From: Dasyornis broadbenti
Taxonomy: Eukaryota > Chordata > Aves > Passeriformes > Dasyornithidae
Length of the DNA: 64,000 bases
Direction: 5' to 3'
Assembly (NCBI GenBank): GCA_013397935.1
Contig: VZRN01004713.1
Location: 91,720-155,719, forward strand
In this document: one piece after another, positions 20,301-31,106 of the stretch
Layout of the letters: each line of letters opens with the position of its first letter
Numbering within the stretch: the stretch's first letter is position 1
The notes under the pieces: model-generated
Told to the model about the DNA's origin: nothing
Databases searched by the model: none
The model's input: only the letters and a program-made list of their open reading frames with translations
Made by a program: the position numbers and the translations under genes

Positions 20301-23300
20301 CACCCAGAGCAAGGAAAACGCTGTCCTTCAGGGGACTGGGGCAAGCTCTCTCTGTGTGCCCTGGGATGGGAAGGGAAAGGATTAAAATCCTCTCAGTTCC
20401 TCCTTTCCCACAGAAAAAGTAGGGGAGCACCATTGTCAGCGACAGCGAGTCCGGCACAAGCCCTGGAGGCTCGGAGTTGTGCTTGCCCCGTGACTTTTTC
20501 CTCTCAATTTTTCCCCAGCGCAGTTCTGTCTCTTGTTTAGGCCACTTACACAATCTGACTCTGTTTTTTCCAGGACATTTTAAAGAATGGAGGCAGTTTT
20601 CCCCTGAATTGATTAATTAATTAATATTAAATTGAATGTGGGCTTTTAACACACTGTAATTTCGGATTTTAATCACGTGAGACTAAGCACACATGAATAA
20701 CTTGTATTTTAAATCGCTGGAGATCTCCAGCAGAGAAATCAGTTTGGAGGTCGAGGTTTTGAGAAATTACGGTGGCTGCCACCCATTGTGTCCAGGAAAA
20801 TTCGTGGATTTACAGGAAATGAAGCAGAAGCTGGCCTTGAAGAATAATTTTGTCATGGTTGTCATCACTTACCTACAGAGTTATCGCTTGGGGGATGTTT
20901 TCCGAAGATTACACAAAGATACGCGCAATCAAAAAGGGAGGTGGCCACGAAGGAAGTCTGTGGAAAATAACAATACCTGCAATTTCAAATCAATAATAAA
21001 TATTATTCATCCTCCCTAGGAGAAACAGCTCCAGCCCAGCAGCAGATAGAACCCAAGGAACAGAGAAACGGAGTCTAAAGAAGTTTCTCAAGCAAGGGGA
21101 ACGTTTCATGTGACAGGCAGCTCTAACTTCATCAAAATCCTTCAGGGTCTGGCGTGGTGGAGGGAAGGCAGAGCCTTTGCTGGTGCTGCTGAGGACGAGC
21201 AGAGGCTGCCACTGATTCCCTCCTCCACCACCACTGCAGAAATGAGAAATTGCAGCCCCGGGCCGGGCTGGTCCGTGCTGATCCCCCGGGTCAGCGAAGG
21301 GGCTCCTGAAAGGATCCGCGAGCCGTGGTCTGAGGGACAGGACGTGTTCTGACACTCCCTGAGCTCCAGTCCTCGCCTTGGACATCAAAGCCACCATGGA
21401 GAGGTGGCCTCAGAGTCGTGCAGGCCAGGACATGGATTTCTTTTTCATTTCAGAAAACAATCAGAGAGCCAAATGTCAAAAGGGAGCCTTGGTGGAAATG
21501 AGAGGGGGAATAATTTTTGCCCATCCTTTTAATACATTCCCTTTTTTGTTTTTTGTTTTTTTTACTGAAACCTGACTGTATTCAAAGTACCCTTATTCTG
21601 TTAGGGCTTCGGGACAGTCCTGCCCACAGAAGACAAGAAATGCACTTTAACCTTCAACAAACTCAAGGCTACAGAGGAGATCGGATCCCTTATGTTCTAG
21701 AACGACCTCTCAAATCCAGAAAAGACCCAGCCCCGCACAGTTCAGCAAATATTCCAGCAAATCCGTCCCTTATTCCCCGATTCCTGACTCCCAATGATTA
21801 AACCACACCGGAGAGGGAGGCTCTCAGCCCTGTTTTGCACCCTTCAGCGAAGACGAAGCATTGCCTCACGGTCCTGGCTGCCGAGAAGGCCTGAGGAGCT
21901 GAATCAAAGCGTTTCACCGGCAGAGTCCTGGCAGCTGCAGCGACAAAGGTCGTTTGGGAGCGCACGTGGAGCAATGAAACCCAGCCTTTTGTCAGGTGTG
22001 TCCTTTCACTGCGGACAGGATGAGTGACTGGCACAGGAAAGGGTCAGAGCGCCGCTTTTGAGGCGGCTGAATGTTTGATTTCACCCTCCAGGCTCCTCTC
22101 CTCAGCCTGCCGATGTTCCAGCTGTGAGTGACAAGGCCTCCGAGCCCCTGGTTTCCTGTCACGGTTGCAGGATTACAGGAGAGCAATGAGGAATCCATAT
22201 TTTAAAGAAGCATTTCAAAGACAATGTGTAAAATCCGGGGGAGAGGTTTATGCTCTCCTCTGGTGGTGCTGACTTGTGCCTGACTGTATTTATAGCGGTT
22301 TTCAGGAGTTTATAGAGCCAGAGAGCACAAAACCAAACAAATTGCATTCAGGGCATCACATTTCATCATTCCCCAGCCCCCCTCGAAGCCCAGCCAGATT
22401 TGTTTGAGCTCAGGAGCATCACACTCTGCTGAATATAACCTGCGGAGTTGATTTCGCTGGGAGGAGACACCACAATCAAATTGCTTCCACCATTTTTACA
22501 TCCCTGCCAAAACACAGGATGTCTTTGAATGGAAACTGGGAGATTCAATGGAATAAATCAGATTAATCCCCACGGAAAGGCAGCTCAAGGGCAAAGACTC
22601 TCAGATCTTCATGTTGTGCCTCTCTGAGTGACAGGACGGGCAGGGGGCGGGTGAAACTCGACTGACAGAAATGATTTCGTTGTTTGGATCAACTTTTCAA
22701 ACCCTCCAAGGTGAGGAAAGGCTTAAATTTGTTACATCACCCGATGGAAACCCTCCGATTGAGCCCCCGCTCGATGTGGAGTCGTGTTCCAAAGGGATCT
22801 GCTGGGATACAGGACAGCACCAGCCGCACTTCCAGGACAACACCACCGGCATTTCCGTGGGGTTTCATGCCTTGGTTTCAAGTCCTGGCAGCCGGGTTGG
22901 TGGAAAACAGGATGACAAGAGGCCAAGGAGAGCACGGGCAGTGCAGAAGTTTTAGTGCAGATCAATTTCCTTTGCCTCACTCTAAAACCAGGGCATTCGG
23001 AAATCCAAAACAAAGCCACCAACAGGGAACTCCACGTAACAATCAAGTTTTTATAACTGAGGCTCCCTGGGGAAAAATGCCAGGAATGTGTAAAACCACA
23101 CAGAATTTGCATCAAAATTAAAGAATATTCACTCAACCCAGGCAAAATAACAGCAGAATGATCTGAGCAAGAGCTGTCACTGAGGTAAAAATCATACCCC
23201 GGGTACTGAATGTAGCTTTTCCTGACGCAGGCAGACAAACTTTGGGGGTTGAAACACTTCCAGCCTGCATTGCTAAAGAGCACGGTGGCGTTTCCCATAT

Positions 23301-23934
23301 TTGCGTTACCAAATCTCTGGGGAGGTTTCAGGATGAAGCACAAAACTCTTTGAGGAGAGACTGAAAGCAGCAGCTGAAGGTTCTCTCAGATCTCAGCTGG
23401 CCGTGCCTCAGCAAAGTGTTTTCCACGTCCAGTTTAAACCTGATTTCTTTCAAGGGCCGATCTTAAACAGCGCCGCTCACCCCGACCACTCCAAGCAGTG
23501 GCTTTTGAAAAAGCCAATTTTTGAACGCAGTGCGAGAAATTACAGCTCTGAGAGAGCAGAGGACACCCAGACGTGAGTCAGGGCTTATCGATTGTTGAGT
23601 CTGGGAAGCAGGGAAGCAAGAGCACGCGGAGCAATTGTCCGTGGAGCTGCCAGGGAGCCTGCGGAAATCACGGCCTCTCCTCTGCCACTGCTGCCGGCTC
23701 ACCTGAGGAGCAGCCCCACCACAGCAGCCATTCCCACTCCTGGATTAAAGAGCAGGAAGAGCTGCAGCCGCTCAAGAGACGAGAGCTCTTTGCTTTCTCG
23801 TCAAAATAAACATCTTTTTTGGGGGGGGAAATACAATAAATTGGGTGAGAAGCAGCCACGCCTGCCGCAGATATGACCCTGTGACTGCCGGGAGGAGCCT
23901 GATCCGATGAGGATCTCTCCCTGGCTGAGCTGGA
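17357..23934. other. unique non-coding sequence with homopolymers
   Basis: About 6.6 kb without a recognised repeat family or gene. There is a run of 20 A at 18001-18020, and T16-AG-T20 at 19944-19981. 19137-19260 is a C-rich stretch with CACCC and CCACC words. 20560-21010 and 22160-22560 are AT-rich balanced blocks, possibly conserved. The 108-codon frame at 20693-21019 has no identifiable domain. Confidence 0.5.
19944..19981. repeat. poly-T tract T16-AG-T20
   Basis: Two T runs separated by AG. There is no retroposed body upstream or downstream that I recognise, so this looks like simple-sequence expansion rather than a retroposon tail. Its length makes it prone to assembly error. Confidence 0.9.
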
Positions 23935-24080
23935 GAGGTTTAGATCAAATACTGGGAAGGATTTCTGCGCTGCAGGGCTGCCCAGGCACTGGAGCAGCTG
24001 GAATCCCCATCCCTGGAATTGTTCAGGCTGTGGCCCTCAGGGACAGGGGTTGGTGGTGAACTGGGCTCAGCCTTGGAGCC
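23935..24080 (+). mobile_element. old CR1 fragment
   Basis: The order 'GAGGTTTAGATCAAATACTG', GGAAGGATTTCT, GGCACTGGAGCAGCTGGAAT, CCCCATCCCTGGAATTGTTC, AGGCTG matches an older CR1 body. The block between the 'GGAACAGG' and 'GGATGCCCC' landmarks is missing and the 3' tail is absent or unrecognisable. Confidence 0.75.
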
Positions 24081-24790
24081 CCTTTCCAAGCTTTTGTGAA
24101 GTGTATTCCCAAAAAACCCGCTGCAGGTGGGAGCTGTGGGCCAGGATGCTGGGGCAGCTCCTGGCAGAGACGGCTGCGACCAGAGAACGAGGAAAAGGGA
24201 GCCTTTCCCTGACTCTGCGTGATCTCAGGAATATTTGCTGCCTCAGGGGTCCAGGCTGGGTTTTAGACACCGAGATTCCAAAGGCGTTCCCAACCTAAAC
24301 CTGGGGAATTTCCCGCTGCTGGAGCTCGGGGATGTCTCGAACCAGCTCTGAAGGATATCTCCAACCAACTCCGCTTTTGCTGCGTTCAGCTCAGGCCTCC
24401 CCCGACTCCTGAAATACGGAGCACAACAAGGATGAGAAACTCCCCTTCCTCGTACCACAGATCCCACTAAAATCAGCTTTTTGGAGTTGGTTTGGATTTG
24501 AACAGCTCCACTCCCGGATTCCCAAGTTCTGCCGTCATCATGGAGGCATTACTTCCTTTCTCTGGTTTAAAACCACTTAATTCTTCGTTTGTTTTCTTCC
24601 AAGCGGCATTAAAATAGGCAAAACCCCTTGTTTGGTTTTGTACCCAGCAACAGCAAATCATTTTTCCCTTTCCAAATTCGTTAACTCTTTGTTCACCTCA
24701 ACAACCTGCGTGTTTTAACTTTGATTTTCCTATCATTTCATGTAATTCCTGTAGACTAATCCAACAACTTTGCAAGTTCAGCCAACAAAA
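24081..24790. other. unique non-coding sequence
   Basis: No gene or repeat family recognised. Composition becomes AT-rich after about 24590. Confidence 0.5.
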
Positions 24791-24915
24791 CCTGAATTAA
24801 TTCATAAAATCTGCCTATTTTCGCCCCTAAATAATTTTATAAAATCTGCCTATTTTCGCCCCTGAATAATTTCATAAAATCTGCCTCTTTTTGCTCCTAA
24901 ATTTTCTAAAATCTG
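24791..24915. repeat. 35-bp tandem repeat, about 3.5 copies
   Basis: Units start at 24791, 24826 and 24861 with an exact 35-bp period. A shortened fourth copy at 24896-24915 has lost the ATAATTTCAT part. The core word is ATAAAATCTGCCTATTTTCG. Divergence between units is a few bases each. Confidence 0.95.
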
Positions 24916-26009
24916 TTTTGTTTTTTTTTTCCCCCCACCCCGCTCCTATCGTTAAGCACTTCCCTTGACTCATTAAACTCCCATTATCAACCCAGTCACC
25001 CTGGAACGAAACTGGAGGCTGAGAAAGCTTCAGTGCGCACAAAAATGATGCCTCCACCCCAAACTTGTTCTGTCTTTCAGCACTTTCGGGATCAATAACG
25101 TTCTTTAAGCACCTCTGACAGTTTGCACAGCACAGCTGAAAGCTCGGCTGAATGCGCCAAATAAATGAGGCAGAACAAAGAGAAAAACAGATTTTCAAGT
25201 GCTCCAACCGTGCTTTTGTTACATCAAAACCATTGAAAGAACTTGGGGTTTTTTTGTTTCTTACGATCAACGCAAAAGGGATGTTTAAGGAGAGATGAAT
25301 CACGTATCAATATTTTCTCTGAGAAATTTCAACTAAATGGCATTTAACATGAAAAATATGAAATATTTCAATAAAAATAACTGGGTTAGTGTTCCTGTGC
25401 AATAAATGAGATCCTCTGCCATTGTGGGATGTATCCCAAAGGAAGATTTTGAGGATAAAAAGCAAATTTTGCTTCCAATTCCTATCACTTTGCATTATTT
25501 TACATATCTTTAATTAATATTTTGAAGGCCATTTTTCCTATTTTTGCTGGTTTTCAACCATTGACATAAATCTTTGTCTTTGTCCTGTCCTCAGGGCTCT
25601 CATTCCTCTTATTTTAATACTCATCCCAAATGCCGAGTTCTTTCCTGCATTTCCCACTGCAAACATTCCCTAAACTTTACCCAGAATTGCTTGGATTTAT
25701 TTGGCGGTGGTGGTGTTTTTCTTCTGTAATTCCCCTATTTTTTTTAAGTATTCCAATATTTAGGCATTTTTTAACCTTTCCTTCATTATGTGCAATGAAA
25801 AAGACATTAATTACCTGCCCAGGTCAAGTTTTAAATTGACTCAAATGTGGCTCTAGCTCAGTTCTTTTAGGCTGACACCACGTTCCTCGTGAACATTCCA
25901 CGATTTTCCTGGACCCGGCTTGAAAACTCGGAGCTGAAAGGGAAAAATTGCAGGGCAAAAGAATAAAAAAATTAGAATCGTGATCTTGTGAATGGAGCAG
26001 AGTCTCTGC
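24916..26009. other. AT-rich unique sequence
   Basis: No gene or repeat family seen. T-rich and A-rich stretches are common. 25310-25560 has a balanced AT-rich texture. Confidence 0.5.
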
Positions 26010-26160
26010 CCAGGATTAATAATAATGAGAATAATTATAATAACGACGATAGAATAATAACGAAAATACTGAAAATATGAAAAATAATAACTAAGCTATG
26101 CTAATGTTAATAATGATGACGACGGTAATAATGACAAAATAATAAAATTAACAATAAATA
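26010..26160. repeat. degenerate AAT/GAT trinucleotide tract
   Basis: About 150 bp composed largely of AAT, AAC, GAT and GAC triplets with interruptions, including ATAATGATGACGACGGTAAT. It is an old, decayed trinucleotide microsatellite. The C and G substitutions suggest mutation rather than a separate origin. Confidence 0.8.
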
Positions 26161-28584
26161 AGCCGAGGACACTATGGAACGCACTTTGGATCCAGGTAAA
26201 ACCCACCAGGATTTTTGCAGAGCCTGCTTTGCGCCACTCGCCAAATTAACCCCATTTTCCTTGGTCTCTCATGGCACTTCCCAAGCTTGGGGCCTCAAAA
26301 CCTGCAGGAAAAACTGGAACACTTTAAAACCAGCCAAAAGCTGCCATTTAGGAGGTGAAAGTCCCTATAATTTATTCAGCCCCAGAAAGTACCCATCAAA
26401 TAAACATGAAATGGAGGGTAAGACAATTTTCCCGCTATTCCTCTGTGGGTTCTTGTGGCTTTTTCAACTTTCAGTGTTTTGAAAGAGGCATTTTTCCAGC
26501 TGGGAGTAGCCAGAAGTTTGGATAAATCCCTTCTGTTTGCTCCTTCTTCCCCAGTTGCTTTAAGGCTGAGACTGAGCTTAATCATCTCTTGAAACACAGG
26601 GCAGAGTTTGGGGCGAAAATCTGAAATATTCTAGAAAAACCCGCGTGCTGTAATTAGAAAGTACTTCAGAAATTATGATTTTCAGCGGGAATCTTTTTCT
26701 CTGAGACTGAAAGTCCTCGAGAGCAGAGTTTGATGAAAAAAAAAGCAGCTTCATTGAAAAACTGCCTCTGCAAAATGCGCATCACTTCCCGGGCCATGGA
26801 TATCGCCGAAAGCTTCCAGAGGTAAAATAAAAAGCAGGCTGGGGGCAAACAAAACTCTCTATATTTTTTTACTTAATAGCTCTAAGTTTTTTACCACGTT
26901 TCTCACGGAGAGGGAAGGGAAATCACTTTCCAAAAGAGAGAAAGGCGTTTACGGCACAATAAAACCAGATTTAAAAAGCTAAACCGGCAACAGGAGCTGC
27001 AAAAAGAAGTTCAGCACAGGCACACACAAATCCGAGCTGGGCAGACAAGGCAAAGCCTTCCAGGGATATTATGGAGTAAGTTCGGCGCTTCTGGGTGACA
27101 TTTCCAGCTCTGCGAGTCTTGTTTTAATAGAACGAGTGTTTATGGACTTTGGGTGGGCCCAAGCTTCCATCCCTGCTCTGAACGCCACAACGCGCAGCCC
27201 TCGCGCAGACCTTAGGGCCCAGTTCCCGTCCAACCTCGACTGATGTGGAAACTCTCGTTATGGGAGAGCAGCAGCCAGGCCTTGCCGCTCCTGGAAAAGG
27301 AGGAGAGGAGGGGCGGCCGAGACAGGGCGAATTGCAGGAGCTAAAAGCCCGTCAGTCGCGGCAGGCAGTGCTGAGCTGGTGACTGACAAACGCAGCGGGT
27401 GCAGGCTGCCACAACCAGCCCCAGGAAATGCTCAAACACCAGGCAGGAAGTTGCTATCTTGTGGGCTACGATGAAGTTGGGGAAACTCGGAAATTGGGGA
27501 ATAATCAGCCGGGAAAGGAGCAGCGAAGGCACGCGCGGGAGGCAGTGCTGGGATCGGAGATGGGAGGCGTTTGCTGATAAAGTAGGAAACCCCTGGATAT
27601 CAAATCCAGCATCAGAGGCCCCGTAGAGGACTGAGTGCTTTATCAGAGGCACCGTGGGGAATCAGAGCACCCGTGGGGAAAGCTCCAACATGGATCCAGC
27701 ATGGATCCAGGCCCTGAGCAAGCGGGAGGGAGACTGGAGGTACTGGGAAGTCAGGCAGAAGAAATTCAAGTTCCAGTTAGACCTGAAGAAAACTTTCTCA
27801 TCCCTTTCCACCATCTTCATTCCCCTGTGGACAGGATTCCCCCTGCACTCTCTTTCCTCGGAAAAATCCCTCAGGAATGCTCCAGTACAAATCAGGTGAG
27901 GGTCTCTCCCCTCAGAGTCACGACCCCTGTCTGTGGGAAGATCGTGAAATATCCCAATGTTTTTAGTGCCAATTCCCGACACCATGAGCCCCAAAATAGG
28001 AATTTCTGCAGGTGAGGGCCATCCCTGGCGCAGAGGAGCTGATTCCCGGCTGGTTTCCAGCTCCCTGCTCTGCTGCTCCAATTAGCAGACACGTCCACGC
28101 CTCATTTCAGCCTTCGCGCCACGCTTGTTCTTTAAGGGATCCTCAAGCATACGCTCAGCTGCACTTCACGGATTGCAACGGGAGCTGGAGGCATTCCAGA
28201 ATCCAGGCCTGACCAAGTTATCTCGGGGGGAGAAGTCACTGCAGATGAAGCTCCGCAGATAATGAAGTCGAGTGTCAGCTGGAGAAGTTACTTCCTCATG
28301 AGCTGCAGCTCGGCCAGGGATCTGCTCCGAGAGAGCACTGGCACCTCCCTGAAACCGAGGAGAGAAATGGAATCAGCTCCAACGGGGGAGGATTGTCTCG
28401 GGAATTGCTGGGATTTGCATGGGTGGTGTCACAGGAAAGCACATCCTATGGACGTGGGTTTCGATTGTTCTCATCTACTTGGAAACGGGAAGCGGTTTTC
28501 TTGGATTCCTGTTATGTCACTGTTAATGCCAGATCTGGGTGAAACTTCCCAGATTATTCCCATTTCACAACAGTTTTCCAAGGG
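26161..28584. other. unique non-coding sequence
   Basis: No recognisable gene, retroposon or array. 27340-27900 contains overlapping open frames on both strands without domains. Confidence 0.5.
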
Positions 28585-28682
28585 TGGGATTGTTGGGGTG
28601 TCCTGTGCAGGGCCAGGAGTGGGACCACATGATCTTCATGGGGCCCTTCTGACACCGGATATTCCGTGGCTCTGTGATTCTT
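28585..28682 (+). mobile_element. CR1 3' end of another subfamily
   Basis: GGGGTGTCCTGTGCAGGGCC, then AGGAGTGGGACCACATGATC, CTTCATGGGGCCCTTCTGAC and a tail reading GATATTCCGTGGCTCTGTGATTC (shortened). This is the avian CR1 3' end type with 'GGGTCCCTTCCAACTCAGGATATTC'-like sequence. The 5' boundary is unclear. Confidence 0.8.
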
Positions 28683-29559
28683 GCTACCATCAACAAATCG
28701 TTTGGGTTTTCATTTTCTTTTTCGGCTTACGATCTCCAAGCTTGCCCTGTGAGACCAATTAGCTGTTTGTAATTAATGACTTGCCAGAGCAGTGCCCCTT
28801 GTCCTGAGAGGAGCCCCCGGCTGCTCCCAGTGCTCTGCAGACGCTGCCCTGCTCTTTCTGATGCCTTTCAGCACCTGCCATGGACACTGGTAGCCTTTTC
28901 TGTCCCGGTAAAATTAGAAACCACGGTCCAGTTGTCACAGGGAAAACGGGAATCCACACAAAGAGCTGCCAGTGTGGGAATTACCTGTGACTGTCACCGA
29001 TGACAAGGGTTAATGGTTTTTTTTCCTGAAGGCACTGTCGTGAACTGACCCCTCTCCTGTCCGGTAGGAGAGAAAACCCTTTTCCCTCCTGACAGGGCAC
29101 TCCCAGACTCCAGCTCCTTCTTGGGCTCTGGGAGTTCCACTGCAGCCTCAACAGCTGTGACTCCAGAGAGAGATGAGATGTGGAATACAGAAGGAGGCAA
29201 TTCAGTGTATCTCTGTGAGAGGTATCGGCAGGGAAACAGAATTCCCATGATCAGTGCAATGGGATGTGTGAGAGTTCTGAGGATGAAGGACACTGCAATC
29301 GCAGGGATGTGCTGATTCCAGCTAAAAGGGTCTGATTCCAAGTGATTCCAAAGGCCAGCAGAACTGCAGGAGCAGAGAGTCTCTACAGGACCCTCTTCAC
29401 AAACAACAGCCCCCAAAAATCTGCAAAAGGGCAGCTTTAACCACGGGGGTTAAATACAAAGAGGAGAAGTGACTCGGCACCCTGTACATGGAACTGCTGA
29501 GTTAACACAGCCTAGATCCCTGTAGGGCCAAAATTCCAGCAGCAGAGAACTCAGGGCCA
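28683..29559. other. unique non-coding sequence
   Basis: No gene or repeat family that I can name. The minus-strand frame at 28994-29416 (140 codons) shows no known domain. Confidence 0.45.
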
Positions 29560-30200
29560 AAAAAGGCACATCAGGCGGAAAATTAGGGAGAAACGCTGTG
29601 GGAAGTGGCCTGCACACTGGCACAGGTTAATGCTGGGAGTGGGCAATACGAAATTCATGAGCAAAGTTGGCAAAGATGCCTTAAACCCACTGAGGGCACG
29701 GAGCAACAGAAACAACAAGATGCTGCCTTAACAAGATGCCCTTAAGTAAAAGGATTTGTCGTGGTAATAAAAAGTATCAGCAAAAATAGAGACGGCTTCA
29801 AACTGCCGGCGAAAGGAGCAATTCCTCCCCAGCAAAATGAGATCAAGGCAGGCTTGGAAGTAAAGACACACACAATGAGTCTAAACGGCAAAGAGAACAA
29901 CGAAATGAAGGAAAACAAGGAGATTAGCTCGGGGAAACAATAGGCAAGAAAATAAAACCAGATATAACAACTCTCCTGGGCAAAGGAATATAAAATCCAA
30001 ACAAAAGGAAGCGCCTGACAAAGTGCGAACGAAAGACAATGGATGGAAGAAAAATATAATTACAAAAAGGACTCAAAATGTTGAAATACTACAGGTTTAA
30101 ATAACAACCCAGTCAATGTAATTCCAAGAGAAAATGTTATTTTGCGGGAATAAATACAGGAACAGAGTGTGTCCCTCTCTAACAAAAAATAAAAGTTATC
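29560..30200 (+). other. A-rich, T-poor strand-asymmetric block
   Basis: Over about 640 bp the plus strand is extremely purine- and A-rich. In 29881-30000 A makes up 60 of 120 bases, while T is only 5 of the first 60. It is not a simple repeat. Such strand asymmetry can mark an old retroviral internal region, a transcribed RNA-derived insertion or strand-biased mutation. I see no LTR pair, primer-binding site or polymerase motif, so the origin is open. Confidence 0.55.
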
Positions 30201-30878
30201 CAGTTCCTGTGTCCTTCCCAAACTTTTCTAAGGGGATTTGAATGCACAGCTTTATTTCCCAGACGTTAGCATCGCTCTGGGTTCCCATCAATACCATTAC
30301 TCACAAGGCTTTTGTGCTTTTCCCAGCATTTCGTGAGTCAGCCAACACGGGCCAGGGAGAATTGACAGGAATCACTCAGAAGGAGCATTCCAGACTCAAA
30401 GCAGGGCAGAGAGATGAGTGCAGACCTTCTGTTCTGCCCTTTGAGATGATATCAGAACAAGATTGACTTCATTTTTAAGAACAGGTCATTGCTTTTTGGC
30501 TGAAACAATTGGGAGAGTCGGTTTCCTGACGGGAAAATCTGGGATGAATCCAACACCTATCGAAATCAATAGGGAAAAAAGGGGAAGTGGCACTTTTGGT
30601 GTTGTTTCAGAGACCTGTGAATCCCTTTCCAACACATTAATCAGAAAGCCCAGTAGAAATGAGGTTTCTTGGTTGTATTAATTGTTGTACCGAGCCAAAC
30701 GAGGAGCACAGCTCCAAAACAATCTTCAAAAGGGAAGTTTCTCCCTTGCCCTAACCACAAATGTGTAAAAAGATGGCTCATAAATGAGCAGAGCTGACAA
30801 AAAAATCATCGTACTTTGTGCCAATCCTTATTTCTTGAGCAAAATTTGGTTGGGTTCAATGCCATATCTGAAATAGTT
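30201..30878. other. unique non-coding sequence
   Basis: No gene or repeat family recognised. Confidence 0.5.
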
Positions 30879-31106
30879 TCATAGAATCGTGAAATCACAG
30901 AATCGGTCGTTTCGGAAAAGACCTTTAAGATCATCAAGTCCAACCCTCAGCAACCGCAGCCATGATCACCGTTAAACCACACCCTCAAGCGCCACATCCC
31001 CATTTTTTTTGATACTTCCAGGGATGGTGGCTCCGTAAGTTCCCTGCCCAGCCTGATCCAATGTTTTATAGCCCTTTCCCAGAGGGAATTTTTCCTGGAT
31101 TTCCTA
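30879..31106 (-). mobile_element. CR1 retroposon 3' region, minus strand
   Basis: It begins with tail octamers CATAGAAT, CGTGAAAT, CACAGAAT. It continues with GGAAAAGACCTTTAAGATCA, TCAAGTCCAACCCTCAGC, a CCACATCCCCATTTTTTTTG block, TTCCAGGGATGGTGGCTCCG and CCCTGCCCAGCCTGATCCAA. It is intact over about 225 bp and moderately diverged. Confidence 0.93.

Noticed and set aside
20693..21019. 108-codon plus frame with balanced composition, at first sight protein-like
   Set aside because: No domain or homologue recognised, and length is within what chance gives in AT-rich DNA without splice signals.
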